Shown here piece after piece: positions 1 through 6,709 of a stretch of DNA of 8,820 nt. Made by a program: the position numbers and the translations under genes. How positions within the stretch are numbered: the first letter of the stretch is position 1; the number at the start of each line of letters is the position of its first letter. The notes below the pieces were generated by a model. The model worked only from the letters and a program-made list of their open reading frames with translations, did not search any database and had not been told where the DNA came from. Source of the stretch: Puniceicoccales bacterium (GTDB lineage Bacteria; Verrucomicrobiota; Verrucomicrobiia; Opitutales; JAIRKQ01); assembly GCA_031273725.1 (NCBI GenBank), contig JAISRG010000003.1:1-8820 (forward strand), read 5' to 3'.

Positions 1-374
1 GCCATCATACCTTCAAATCGCGATTCTCGTTGTTCGGATGTTGATTTTATCAAAATCAACATGACAAGGAACATTATGTCATTCAAGGAACACTTCTGCA
101 CATACTTGCTACTCCCATCCAGTAAATCCGAAACTCTGCCTAATTCCCCGGGTTTCACATTGCCAACCCCTGTATCTATGTCCCGGGGTGCACCGTCTGA
201 ACTAAACATAATTGGAGAATTTGAAAATGTATGAAACGGCGACACAACAAACTCGGGATTCGCAGATCCTACAATTCTGGCAACTTCTCCACCTTCACCT
301 GAAGTGCTACCTATGTCAAGATCTCCAGCCGAGGGCTGTGAAGTGGTAGGAGGCTTATCTTGAACTATTGTCAT
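1..374 (-). CDS. Unrecognised protein, N-terminal 124 residues; possible secreted/translocator-like protein (3' end beyond window)
   Basis: An open frame reads leftward from an ATG at 374-372 to the window edge without a stop. The first ~90 residues are rich in Ser, Thr, Gly, Pro and Asp (begins MTIVQDKPPTTSQPSAGDLD) and look disordered. There is no signal peptide and no lipobox. A hydrophobic helix follows at about residues 98-109 (LNDIMFLVMLILIK), then a charged, probably helical stretch (STSEQRESRFEGMM). A disordered polar N-terminus without a Sec signal, followed by a hydrophobic helix and a coiled-coil-like segment, recalls type III secretion translocators or other exported proteins. That is a resemblance in layout only; I do not recognise the family. 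It has its own promoter 20 bases upstream, so it is probably a separate transcript from prmC. I see no clear Shine-Dalgarno. That it is a gene is fairly likely from the promoter-ATG-long-frame arrangement; its function is unknown. Confidence 0.6.
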   Translation of the reverse strand, partial: MTIVQDKPPTTSQPSAGDLDIGSTSGEGGEVARIVGSANPEFVVSPFHTFSNSPIMFSSDGAPRDIDTGVGNVKPGELGRVSDLLDGSSKYVQKCSLNDIMFLVMLILIKSTSEQRESRFEGMM

Positions 375-394
375 AATCAGACCAAAGTGATAGC

Positions 395-422
395 ATTTTA
401 GCATGCTTGTTGCACTAGTCAA
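395..422 (-). promoter_or_regulatory. Sigma70-like promoter with extended -10 for the left-edge gene
   Basis: Read on the minus strand, TTGACT (422-417) is separated by 16 bases from TAAAAT (400-395). The -10 box is preceded by TG one base away, giving an extended -10. Each hexamer matches consensus at 5 of 6 positions. The expected transcription start is near 388, leaving a leader of only about 14 bases before the ATG at 374. It lies in the gap after prmC and points at the left-edge gene. Confidence 0.6.
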
Positions 423-431
423 GCTTTTGTT

Positions 432-449
432 TTGACCATTTATGGTGAA
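432..449. repeat. Imperfect inverted repeat upstream of the left-edge promoter
   Basis: TTGACCAT and ATGGTGAA are separated by TT; 7 of 8 positions pair. The centre lies about 18 bases upstream of the -35 hexamer at 417-422, roughly -52 from the predicted start site. That is a usual place for an activator site. No T-run follows on either strand, so it is not an obvious terminator for prmC. The regulatory role is inferred. Confidence 0.3.
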
Positions 450-472
450 CTAGATTAACGTAGTTTAATAAA

Positions 473-1309
473 TTAATATTCAAAAAAAGCAAACCTATTT
501 TCCCTTCCAAGGTCACGAATTGACTCAAATTTACCAAAATAATCTTTGGCAAACCTTGCAATGAACTCATGTTGGGAGCTCCCCGTTTCCAGCACCAATA
601 CACCGTCTTTTGCCAAAAACTTGCCGGCCGTACCAATAATTTTAAAGATATCAGCCAGCCCATTATTTGCAGATACTAGCGCAGATTTTGGCTCAAAATT
701 CTTTATTTCATCCTGGGTATTTTCAAATTCTTCGTTGGTTAAATATGGTGGGTTTGAAATGATCATGTCAAATATCCCATCAACGCTTTCGAACCAATCA
801 CTCTCCATGAATCTTATGTTGCCTATCTTATTTCTCAGAGCATTTTTTTGGGCCATGGAAAGTGCATTCCGGCTTGTGTCGACGGCTAAAACATTTGCTG
901 TTGTAAAATGTTTCGCCAGAGCCAGTCCAATGGCACCACTACCGGTTCCGAGATCCAAGATTGAACCGATTGATTTATTTCTAAAACGTGAAATGACTAT
1001 GCCAATGAGTTCTTCCGTTTCGTGTCTCGGGATCAGAACATTTTTGTCGACCGCGATGGATAGACCATAAAAATCGACCTCGCCGATGATATACTGCAGA
1101 GGTTCACGGTTCCCTCGCCTAAATAGCAAACTCTGAAATCGAGACAATACTGGTTCCTCGATATTATTTTCTGATTTCAAATAAAGAAATGATCGCTTAC
1201 ACCCAAGCAAATGTGATAGCAACAGTTCAGAATCCAGCCTAGAAGCTGTAATTCCCTTACTTTTCAAAAAAAGTTCTGACTGTTTGAGAACCTCTATTAG
1301 CGACGCCAT
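473..1309 (-). CDS. prmC: Peptide chain release factor N5-glutamine methyltransferase PrmC (HemK)
   Basis: A cytoplasmic SAM-dependent enzyme that methylates the glutamine of the GGQ motif in release factors RF1 and RF2, needed for efficient peptide release. The 278-residue product has the usual family length. An N-terminal helical domain (about 1-75) binds the release factor. The family segment VLIPRHETEEL is at 91-101, SAM-binding motif I is DLGTGSGAIGLAL at about 119-131, and the substrate-glutamine-binding NPPY motif is at 186-189 (ISNPPYL). The acidic SAM-ribose position follows as LAVDTS near 141-146. The ATG start lies inside the 3' end of pssA, a 13-base overlap, so the two are probably translationally coupled. 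No strong Shine-Dalgarno is seen. In many bacteria prmC follows prfA; no prfA is present here, and pssA takes the upstream position. The stop is TAA. Confidence 0.95.
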   Translation of the reverse strand: MASLIEVLKQSELFLKSKGITASRLDSELLLSHLLGCKRSFLYLKSENNIEEPVLSRFQSLLFRRGNREPLQYIIGEVDFYGLSIAVDKNVLIPRHETEELIGIVISRFRNKSIGSILDLGTGSGAIGLALAKHFTTANVLAVDTSRNALSMAQKNALRNKIGNIRFMESDWFESVDGIFDMIISNPPYLTNEEFENTQDEIKNFEPKSALVSANNGLADIFKIIGTAGKFLAKDGVLVLETGSSQHEFIARFAKDYFGKFESIRDLGRENRFAFFEY

Positions 1310-2130
1310 TTGGCTTTTACGGCTTTTAGGATATGTTTCTTCCTCGCAACATGCCTAAATATTCCCCAAAATACATACCCCAGGAATATGGCGGCAAGTG
1401 CAACATCACGTAATAATGCGACGAGAGACAATACGGTCATTGAGACCAAAAACGTTCCCCATTTGGTTTGTGTGCTCCAATCAACCTTTTTAAAGCTCGG
1501 ATAGTAGATGTTGCTTACCATCAACCAGGCAATTAGTAGCATCAATGGTGGTAACATTAGGGACCATCCCCTCAGATCATACTCGTTAAGTATCAGTACA
1601 ATGGAAACGATAACACCAGCGGCGGCGGGAACAGGTAATCCTAGGAAATCATAGTTATTTTTTTCCTGCTCAGCCTTTGGAAGTAGAGGATGTGTTATCA
1701 CATTAAATCTTGCTAACCGTACACTCGCACACAACAGATATAGCGACCCAAAGATCCAACCAACCTGTCGGAAAAATGGGAATTGTTCCGTTGGCGACAG
1801 TATCATCAAAAATACCATCAAAGCAGGAGCAACTCCAAATGATACCACGTCGGCTATGGAATCGAATTCCTTCCCAAAAAGAGATTCCTTTCCTCCCAAC
1901 CTGGCGATTCTGCCGTCTAGTAAGTCACATATTCCAGAGAGAAACACAAACCAAACGGCTTGCGTATAGTATGTCGTCGACATCGCTTCCGAAACCGAAC
2001 AATACCGTGCCTGCATGGAACGAATGATGGATAAAAACCCAAAAAACAAATTGGACGCCGTAAACAAACATGGAAGCAAATAAACTTTGCTGGCATCCTC
2101 CAAACTTATATTTTCGCTTTTTACTTTCAC
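1297..2130 (-). CDS. pssA: CDP-diacylglycerol--serine O-phosphatidyltransferase (phosphatidylserine synthase, CDP-alcohol type)
   Basis: An integral membrane enzyme that joins CDP-diacylglycerol and serine to give phosphatidylserine, the precursor of phosphatidylethanolamine. The complete CDP-alcohol phosphotransferase signature is present at residues 69-94: D69-x2-D72-G73-x2-A76-R77-x8-G86-x3-D90-x3-D94, with all four metal-binding aspartates. Six to eight hydrophobic segments surround it (for example about 17-37, 95-113, 164-183, 190-207, 226-258). The 277-residue length fits the larger members of the membrane-bound class rather than the soluble E. coli type. The most likely start is GTG at 2130-2128; AGGTG lies about 8 bases upstream, and there is no better ATG before the N-terminal conserved region. 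The C-terminus is Lys/Arg-rich (VARKKHILKAVKAKWRR), as expected for a cytoplasmic tail. The gene follows pal after 73 bases and overlaps prmC. Confidence 0.93.
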   Translation of the reverse strand: MKVKSENISLEDASKVYLLPCLFTASNLFFGFLSIIRSMQARYCSVSEAMSTTYYTQAVWFVFLSGICDLLDGRIARLGGKESLFGKEFDSIADVVSFGVAPALMVFLMILSPTEQFPFFRQVGWIFGSLYLLCASVRLARFNVITHPLLPKAEQEKNNYDFLGLPVPAAAGVIVSIVLILNEYDLRGWSLMLPPLMLLIAWLMVSNIYYPSFKKVDWSTQTKWGTFLVSMTVLSLVALLRDVALAAIFLGYVFWGIFRHVARKKHILKAVKAKWRR

Positions 2131-2203
2131 TGGAGCACACCTAATAAAAATTCACAAAGCTGCAAGCTGGAAATCCTGTCGACATTCTCGAAACTGATAA
2201 ATT

Positions 2204-2761
2204 TTATCGCGTTGTGCGAATTACGATGTCACAGCGCCTATCGAGCGCGCCGTCTTCTTTGCGCTGGACATTTTTGTTGGCTTTGCTTGATCCGAGGGAA
2301 GCCGTAATGATCCTATCTTCGCCGATTCCTAGGGATATGAAAATATCCCGGATAGCTTCTGCGCGCCGTTTTCCGAGCATATTGTTGTACTGTTCTTTTC
2401 CAAACCTATCACAGTTGCCAACGACTAATATGCTAAGTGATTTATCTTTTACGAAGATTTTGGCTATCTCAGCCAATTTCATCTGTTCGACCTTCAAAAT
2501 TTTTGAGCTATCGAAATTAAAATATATGGATTCGAGAACATCCGCAGAGGTGTAGTTGTATTCCGTTTTTTGGACATCGAATCCATGGGCAACGAAACTA
2601 TTTCCATTTCCCCTGTCGTTTTCATTTATAAAATATTCGTCCGAATAATCATTTTCTGCCGCCATCGTGTCCCGGGGAGTTGGGGGCAAGTAGGACGTAG
2701 AACACCCCCCAATGGCACAAATTAAACCCAATGCACAAATTTTTATAAACTTGATCAACAT
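2204..2761 (-). CDS. pal: Pal/OmpA-like peptidoglycan-binding lipoprotein
   Basis: A lipoprotein that tethers the outer membrane to peptidoglycan. The N-terminus is a lipoprotein signal: a positive stretch, a hydrophobic core and a lipobox ending AIGGC, so lipidation would fall on Cys20 (counting from the ATG). A polar linker of about 50 residues follows, then an OmpA-like domain in the last ~115 residues: SIYFNFDSSKI, then VVGNCDRFGKEQYNNMLGKR with RAEAI, and a terminal DRRCDIVIRT. The Asp (of NCD) and the Arg (before AEAI), which bind diaminopimelate in this family, are kept. The usual GHTD/GHAD reads GNCD, a less common variant. Two starts are possible: TTG at 2767 (two extra residues) or ATG at 2761. 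I chose the ATG, since neither has a clear Shine-Dalgarno and the signal peptide is complete from it. TolB, the usual neighbour, is not in the window; pssA lies downstream. Confidence 0.88.
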   Translation of the reverse strand: MLIKFIKICALGLICAIGGCSTSYLPPTPRDTMAAENDYSDEYFINENDRGNGNSFVAHGFDVQKTEYNYTSADVLESIYFNFDSSKILKVEQMKLAEIAKIFVKDKSLSILVVGNCDRFGKEQYNNMLGKRRAEAIRDIFISLGIGEDRIITASLGSSKANKNVQRKEDGALDRRCDIVIRTTR

Positions 2762-2769
2762 AGCCAAGT

Positions 2770-2799
2770 ACGATACTATTGAGCCTTACACAATGTCAA
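2770..2799 (-). promoter_or_regulatory. Candidate promoter for pal-pssA-prmC
   Basis: On the minus strand a perfect -35 TTGACA (2799-2794) is followed after 18 bases by a weak -10-like TATCGT (2775-2770). The predicted start would be near 2763, so the leader would be almost absent and the ATG at 2761 nearly leaderless. An alternative is the palindromic ATTATAAT at 2799-2806, which also reads TATAAT on this strand but lacks a good -35. One of the two probably drives the leftward operon. Confidence 0.35.
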
Positions 2800-2806
2800 T
2801 TATAAT
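2779..2806 (+). promoter_or_regulatory. Sigma70-like promoter for the helicase gene
   Basis: TTGAGC (2779-2784) and a perfect TATAAT (2801-2806) are separated by 16 bases on the plus strand. The predicted start is near 2813, giving a leader of about 70 bases before the ATG at 2882. The box overlaps the candidate leftward promoter of pal on the other strand, so the two directions may compete. Confidence 0.5.
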
Positions 2807-2846
2807 CATTTTATTCGTTTGATTTTTCTCAAAAACTTCATTCCTT

Positions 2847-2855
2847 GGAGGGAGG
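2847..2855 (+). promoter_or_regulatory. Strong Shine-Dalgarno-like GGAGGGAGG set unusually far from the helicase start
   Basis: GGAGGGAGG is an excellent anti-Shine-Dalgarno match but ends 26 bases before the only plausible helicase ATG (2882). An in-frame TAA at 2861-2863 prevents an earlier start, and the codons between it and the ATG include no ATG, GTG or TTG. The bases right before the ATG show no Shine-Dalgarno. It may serve a tiny leader, act as a standby ribosome site, or be chance. Confidence 0.35.
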
Positions 2856-2881
2856 TTTATTAAGTTTTAGCCGCGGATACA

Positions 2882-5125
2882 ATGCAACTACTGGATCGGT
2901 TACAGCGTGACTCTTTTGCCGAAGAAATTACCAAAAATTTTTCCGTAATTGCATCCGCTGGAGCCGGGAAAACGACAGCCATTACCGAAAGAATTGCAAA
3001 TTTTGCCATGCGAGATTCGGATGTAGTTTCCAATGGTGGTTCGCGAGTAAAAAGGTTGGTAGCCGTCACATATACGGAAAAAGCGGCGAAGGAAATCAAA
3101 GATCGTGTTTTTTCAAAAATTTTCCAAAAAACCGAGCATTCCCACCGCCTGCATGAACTCTGTATTCAGCACCTGGAATCGGCATTTTTTGGCACCATCC
3201 ATGCCTTTGCTTCAAAATTTTTAAAGTCCCACTGTGCCATCGTTGGCTTACCCAGTGATTTTAAAGTTGTCCAGGATGAAGAATCTCTCTGGGAAGGGTT
3301 TATAGCTTCCGTTGGGAACGTGCTAAAAGTTATTCCGCAAAGCATGCTTGGCGATTTTTTATGCACCCATGACATTGATAAACTGCTAATCCATGCCCGA
3401 AATCATAATCCAGCGGACCCATTAAATTCGACGGAAATTTCTCCCATGCCGGCCATGGATATCGATGGTATTTTAGCCTATAAGTCAAAAGGCAACGAGG
3501 GGAAAAGCGCACACTTTCTCCACCTGTTGCGCGAATGGGACCTTTTTCGGAAAAATGGAGACTATTTTCCCATGCCAGATTGTTCTGAAATTTGCAATAA
3601 TCATACCCTAATCGAATTATGCCAGTCGGAGTTGAAAGATTTTCTCAGCTGGAAACGAAGTTCCGAAAAATTTTTCATCGAAAAAATTTCCCGCTTATAT
3701 GGAGATTTTCGCATCGGAACAGGGCAGTTAAAGTACGAAGATTTGATAAATTTGTCCATAGACCTTCTCAAACATCCAACCGTAATAGGAGAAATAGAAA
3801 AGGATCCCTACCGTGTGATTCTGGACGAAGCACAGGATACCGATGTGCAACAATTTAGATTACTCCTCGGAATTTCACAAAAAAATCTCCACGAAGGAAT
3901 TTCGATGGACATATTGAAAAACTTTCCCGACCACGGTCATTTTTCAATGGTTGGAGATCCCCAGCAATCCATCTATTGCGACCGGGCAGATATCAAGACC
4001 TATGTGGCTTTACACGATCTGCTCATAGCATCCAATGCCGCCCACGGGTTAACATTTTCCGTCACCATGCGATGTTCCGAAGCAGTCATAAATTTTGTAA
4101 ATGATAGATTTCAAACCATTTTCAACGGCATAAAATTTGTCCATCTGGTTCCCAAACCCGATAGCCGGCGAGGGGAAGTCAAAATTCTAAAACTGCAGAA
4201 ACAAACGGGGGAGAATGTTCAGTCCTCGGCATCCCAAACGGCAGCACTCTTTTTAGGGAAAACACCGGCGGATTTTGGAGTAGAAAATTGGGCAGATATT
4301 GCAATTTTAGCCCCCCGCAAAGATTGGTTGGCGGACATTTACCAGTGCTTCGTTGCCAACGAAGACCTGCCGTGTGCCCAATTACATTTCGACAATGCCA
4401 ACGGCAATAGTGCCTCCCCGATTCGCTGGTTGGCATCTTGCCTGCGATATGTCAATAATCCCGCTGACCAACGTGAGTTCGCCGGCATTTTACGGGAAAT
4501 TTTTGGAATCAAAAGCCAGGAAATTGTAAATTATTTCAGATATGGCAATGACACGGTATGCGCAAAGATCGATGCCGAATTCACCGATATGCGCAGTGAA
4601 AGGTACGGTATTCCACTGGCAAAATTTTTGCTGAAAATTTTAGATCGGTTTAAAATTTTCCACCGTATTTTTTCCCTCAACATCTACGCCGAGGAAAATT
4701 TATCGACCAAAATAAAACAAACGATTGAACTGTGCTACTTTGCCGAATCGAATCAAATGAATATCATAGGAGTGGAACAATTTTTAACTGATAAAATCGA
4801 CACATTAAAAGAATCAAACAATGTCAATTCTTCGGCCATACAATTTGTGACGTTCCACAAAAGCAAGGGTTTGGAATGGCCCATGGTTGTACTACCATTC
4901 ATGTATCGCAAACGCCAGCTCAAAGGTAACATTAGAACAAAATCACTGTCAAATGAACAACAATTTTCGGAATTGTATGCCAATGAGTGTCGCCTGCTGT
5001 ATGTGTCTTGCACACGGGCTAAAAACAAGCTCCTAATATTAGATGATTCCGAAATATTTGATGAAAAGACTTCATCCAATATGGTTTCATCGGGAGAGAT
5101 TTTACTGGAAAGAGTTGTCAAATAG
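2882..5125 (+). CDS. UvrD/Rep-superfamily helicase, AddA/RecB-like, without nuclease domain
   Basis: A superfamily 1A DNA helicase expected to move 3'-5' on single-stranded DNA using ATP. All core motifs are visible: Walker A ASAGAGKTT at 24-32, motif Ia around 60-76 (AVTYTEKAAKEIKDRV), TIHAF at 105-109, Walker B DEAQDTD at 315-321, motif III GDPQQSIY at 358-365, motif IV TMRCSEAVINFVN at about 395-407, motif V VTFHKSKGLEW at 656-666 and motif VI LLYVSCTRAK at 705-714. The DEAQDTD and VTFHKSKGLEW forms are closer to AddA/RecB than to UvrD or PcrA. AddA is usually 1,000-1,250 residues with a C-terminal nuclease; this protein ends at 747, soon after motif VI, and has no GxxDxxx...DYK nuclease block. 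The stop lies in intact sequence, so this looks like a natural short form rather than a visible frameshift. A repair or recombination role is inferred; no AddB-like partner is in the window. It faces gspF tail to tail. Confidence 0.9.
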   Translation: MQLLDRLQRDSFAEEITKNFSVIASAGAGKTTAITERIANFAMRDSDVVSNGGSRVKRLVAVTYTEKAAKEIKDRVFSKIFQKTEHSHRLHELCIQHLESAFFGTIHAFASKFLKSHCAIVGLPSDFKVVQDEESLWEGFIASVGNVLKVIPQSMLGDFLCTHDIDKLLIHARNHNPADPLNSTEISPMPAMDIDGILAYKSKGNEGKSAHFLHLLREWDLFRKNGDYFPMPDCSEICNNHTLIELCQSELKDFLSWKRSSEKFFIEKISRLYGDFRIGTGQLKYEDLINLSIDLLKHPTVIGEIEKDPYRVILDEAQDTDVQQFRLLLGISQKNLHEGISMDILKNFPDHGHFSMVGDPQQSIYCDRADIKTYVALHDLLIASNAAHGLTFSVTMRCSEAVINFVNDRFQTIFNGIKFVHLVPKPDSRRGEVKILKLQKQTGENVQSSASQTAALFLGKTPADFGVENWADIAILAPRKDWLADIYQCFVANEDLPCAQLHFDNANGNSASPIRWLASCLRYVNNPADQREFAGILREIFGIKSQEIVNYFRYGNDTVCAKIDAEFTDMRSERYGIPLAKFLLKILDRFKIFHRIFSLNIYAEENLSTKIKQTIELCYFAESNQMNIIGVEQFLTDKIDTLKESNNVNSSAIQFVTFHKSKGLEWPMVVLPFMYRKRQLKGNIRTKSLSNEQQFSELYANECRLLYVSCTRAKNKLLILDDSEIFDEKTSSNMVSSGEILLERVVK

Positions 5126-5221
5126 AGACATAGACAAAAGTCCACCTACGTTGCCGGATATGAAGTAGAACAGGTCCGATTTATTTTCGTAAGTTGTTTT
5201 GGGATCTTTAAAGTTTCGCAT
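5102..5221 (-). CDS. Possible 39-residue small ORF directly after gspF
   Basis: A short frame opens at ATG 5221-5219, 10 bases after the gspF stop, and ends with TAA at 5104-5102, inside the 3' end of the convergent helicase gene (24-base overlap). TAGGT, which overlaps the gspF stop codon, lies about 12 bases upstream and could act as a Shine-Dalgarno. The product starts MRNFKDPKTTYENKSDLFYF, then has a mildly hydrophobic ISGNVGGLLSMSLF stretch and ends DNSFQ. I recognise no family. The position behind gspF, the possible ribosome site and the reasonable composition argue for a gene; the very short length and the overlap argue against. It could also be a decayed remnant of a neighbouring secretion gene. 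Confidence 0.3.
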   Translation of the reverse strand: MRNFKDPKTTYENKSDLFYFISGNVGGLLSMSLFDNSFQ

Positions 5222-5231
5222 GTCTGTAAAA

Positions 5232-6482
5232 TTACCTAAGCTTCATATTCTGCATTAAACTGATCATGGGCAAAAACATTGCGATTACTATGATACCAAC
5301 GACGATGGCTAAAAATATTATGATTAGCGGCTCGATCAAAGTTGTCAAAAATGTCAACTGCTGTTCGATTTTTTGATCATACATTTCCGATATTTTCGTA
5401 AATGCTTTAGCCAATCCCCTTGATTGTTCCCCAGCCAAAATTAAGCCATGATCCGTTGCCCTAAGAAATTTATTACTTCTAAAGCTATCAGATAAAGCTT
5501 CCCCCTGTGTTATTTTTAATAAAACTTTTTCAAAGGCCTCTTTGCATTTGCCGTTGCCGATCACCCCAATCGATAATCGTAGAGCTTCCTGGAGGGGTAC
5601 CCCGAATGACATCAACATTCCAATGGTTTTGAAAAAAGTATTGAGGCTCATGTCTAGAAACAATTTGCCAAAAATTGGAAGTCGGGAATAAATGGTGAGT
5701 AATCGATTTTTGAAAGATCTTCGCAGAAAACAGGCCTTAAAAATTGCGAAGGCAGCGAGGGCAAATATCACCAACATTCCCCAATGGCTCCCAATAAAAT
5801 TGCAAAAATTCACCACCCTTTGGGTTAACCATGGGAGAGATCTACCATCGAAACTCTGTGATGCGAAAATCGTTTCGAATTTCGGAATAACAATCGTCAT
5901 TAGCAAAATCAGAGCGATTCCGGCCACAATTAACACTACCGTTGGGTAGGTCAGTGCTGTTTTTACTTTTTTTCCGATGGAAGATATTTTCTTGCCAAAT
6001 TCAGACATTTCTTGCAATGCAATTCCAGGACATCCTATTTTTTCAGCAGCTTTGACCGTTTTTATTTCAATATCTGAGAAAAACTGATTGCAACACATCA
6101 TTCCTTCGGACAGAGACATCCCGGCAGAAATTTTCTCCCTAAGGGAATGTATTACGCCGTAACTTGTAGTACCCCTTTTGAGTCCGATGGTCAGTGTCGA
6201 CAGGCATTGCTCGATGGGCAAGCCTGATATTAGCAGCATTGCCAATTGTTCAAAAAATGCATATTTCCAATGGGGTTGGTCGTTTCTTTTGCGGGAAAAT
6301 ATTCTAAAAAACCTCCCCACGTTCGAATTATTTCGCCTGGCCTTATTTTCGCAGCATTGCAGCAATTGTACATCAAAACCTTTATCCACGAGTTCCTGCT
6401 CAGCAAGAGTTTTGCTGTCGGAAATAATTTCTCCCCTAACGGCCATGTTGCGAGAATCTATGGCTAAAAATCTAAACCGCAT
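5232..6482 (-). CDS. gspF: GspF/PilC-type inner-membrane platform protein of type II secretion or type IV pili
   Basis: A polytopic inner-membrane protein that couples the cytoplasmic assembly ATPase to pseudopilus or pilus building. At 416 residues it has normal family length. An N-terminal cytoplasmic part (1-70) begins MRFRFLAIDSRNMAVRGEI, the family's opening pattern. Two GspF domains follow, about 72-195 and 275-400. The first ends with the conserved KTALTYP (174-180) leading into a membrane helix (181-200). A second hydrophobic helix is at about 234-252. The C-terminus carries the signature LIEPLIIIFLAIVVGIIVIA (382-401), then MFLPM. The expected partners (GspE ATPase, GspG pseudopilin, GspD secretin) are absent from the window, so the gene stands apart from its usual cluster. 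Whether it serves secretion or pili cannot be decided here. The ATG at 6482 is preceded by a weak CTGGA. Confidence 0.92.
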   Translation of the reverse strand: MRFRFLAIDSRNMAVRGEIISDSKTLAEQELVDKGFDVQLLQCCENKARRNNSNVGRFFRIFSRKRNDQPHWKYAFFEQLAMLLISGLPIEQCLSTLTIGLKRGTTSYGVIHSLREKISAGMSLSEGMMCCNQFFSDIEIKTVKAAEKIGCPGIALQEMSEFGKKISSIGKKVKTALTYPTVVLIVAGIALILLMTIVIPKFETIFASQSFDGRSLPWLTQRVVNFCNFIGSHWGMLVIFALAAFAIFKACFLRRSFKNRLLTIYSRLPIFGKLFLDMSLNTFFKTIGMLMSFGVPLQEALRLSIGVIGNGKCKEAFEKVLLKITQGEALSDSFRSNKFLRATDHGLILAGEQSRGLAKAFTKISEMYDQKIEQQLTFLTTLIEPLIIIFLAIVVGIIVIAMFLPMISLMQNMKLR

Positions 6483-6504
6483 TTTCCAGGATTGTAGAAA
6501 ATAT

Positions 6505-6532
6505 TTTATATAAATAAACCCCTTTTGTGCAA
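6505..6532 (-). promoter_or_regulatory. Candidate promoter for gspF
   Basis: On the minus strand TTGCAC (6532-6527) lies 16 bases from TATAAA (6510-6505), about 22 bases before the gspF ATG. The -10 is good and the -35 poor (3 of 6). A second candidate sits further up at 6590-6620. Confidence 0.3.
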
Positions 6533-6585
6533 AATATAGTCGATTTGTTTAGACTTGATGCAGGAGCAAGGAAGGATACATCCCA

Positions 6586-6595
6586 TAGTATACTA
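6586..6595. repeat. Perfect 10-base palindrome TAGTATACTA
   Basis: A self-complementary 10-mer in the non-coding gap between gspF and the lipoprotein gene. It coincides with a weak -10 candidate for gspF. It may be an operator or chance; the rest of the gap (6483-6734) shows no convincing gene or structured RNA. Confidence 0.25.
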
Positions 6596-6620
6596 GACGG
6601 AAGTGGCCCCATATTGTCAA
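6590..6620 (-). promoter_or_regulatory. Second weak promoter candidate upstream of gspF
   Basis: A perfect TTGACA (6620-6615 on the minus strand) is 19 bases from TAGTAT (6595-6590). The spacing is longer than ideal. The -10 lies within the perfect 10-base palindrome TAGTATACTA (6586-6595). If used, the gspF leader would be about 100 bases. Confidence 0.25.
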
Positions 6621-6709
6621 TTTTTATGACAGACTTTCTCTCGCTCTCAATCTTAATTATGGATCCATCTTAACTTAGTTTACTATATTTTGCATCACAA
6701 TATTTTTTC

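Noticed and set aside
432..449. Terminator of prmC
   Set aside because: The repeat is imperfect and no T-run follows in the direction of prmC transcription.
546..1070. 174-residue plus-strand ORF opposite prmC
   Set aside because: It is antisense to a clearly recognised PrmC with all motifs; the Ser/Ala/Phe-rich content is typical of a reverse-strand shadow.
4753..5145. 130-residue minus-strand ORF opposite the helicase 3' end
   Set aside because: It is antisense to helicase motifs V and VI, which are clearly coding, and shows no family features.
6472..6612. 46-residue minus-strand ORF (starts MGPLPSSILWDVSF) overlapping the gspF start
   Set aside because: It has no Shine-Dalgarno, spans the likely gspF promoter, and its AT-rich composition looks like translated non-coding DNA.
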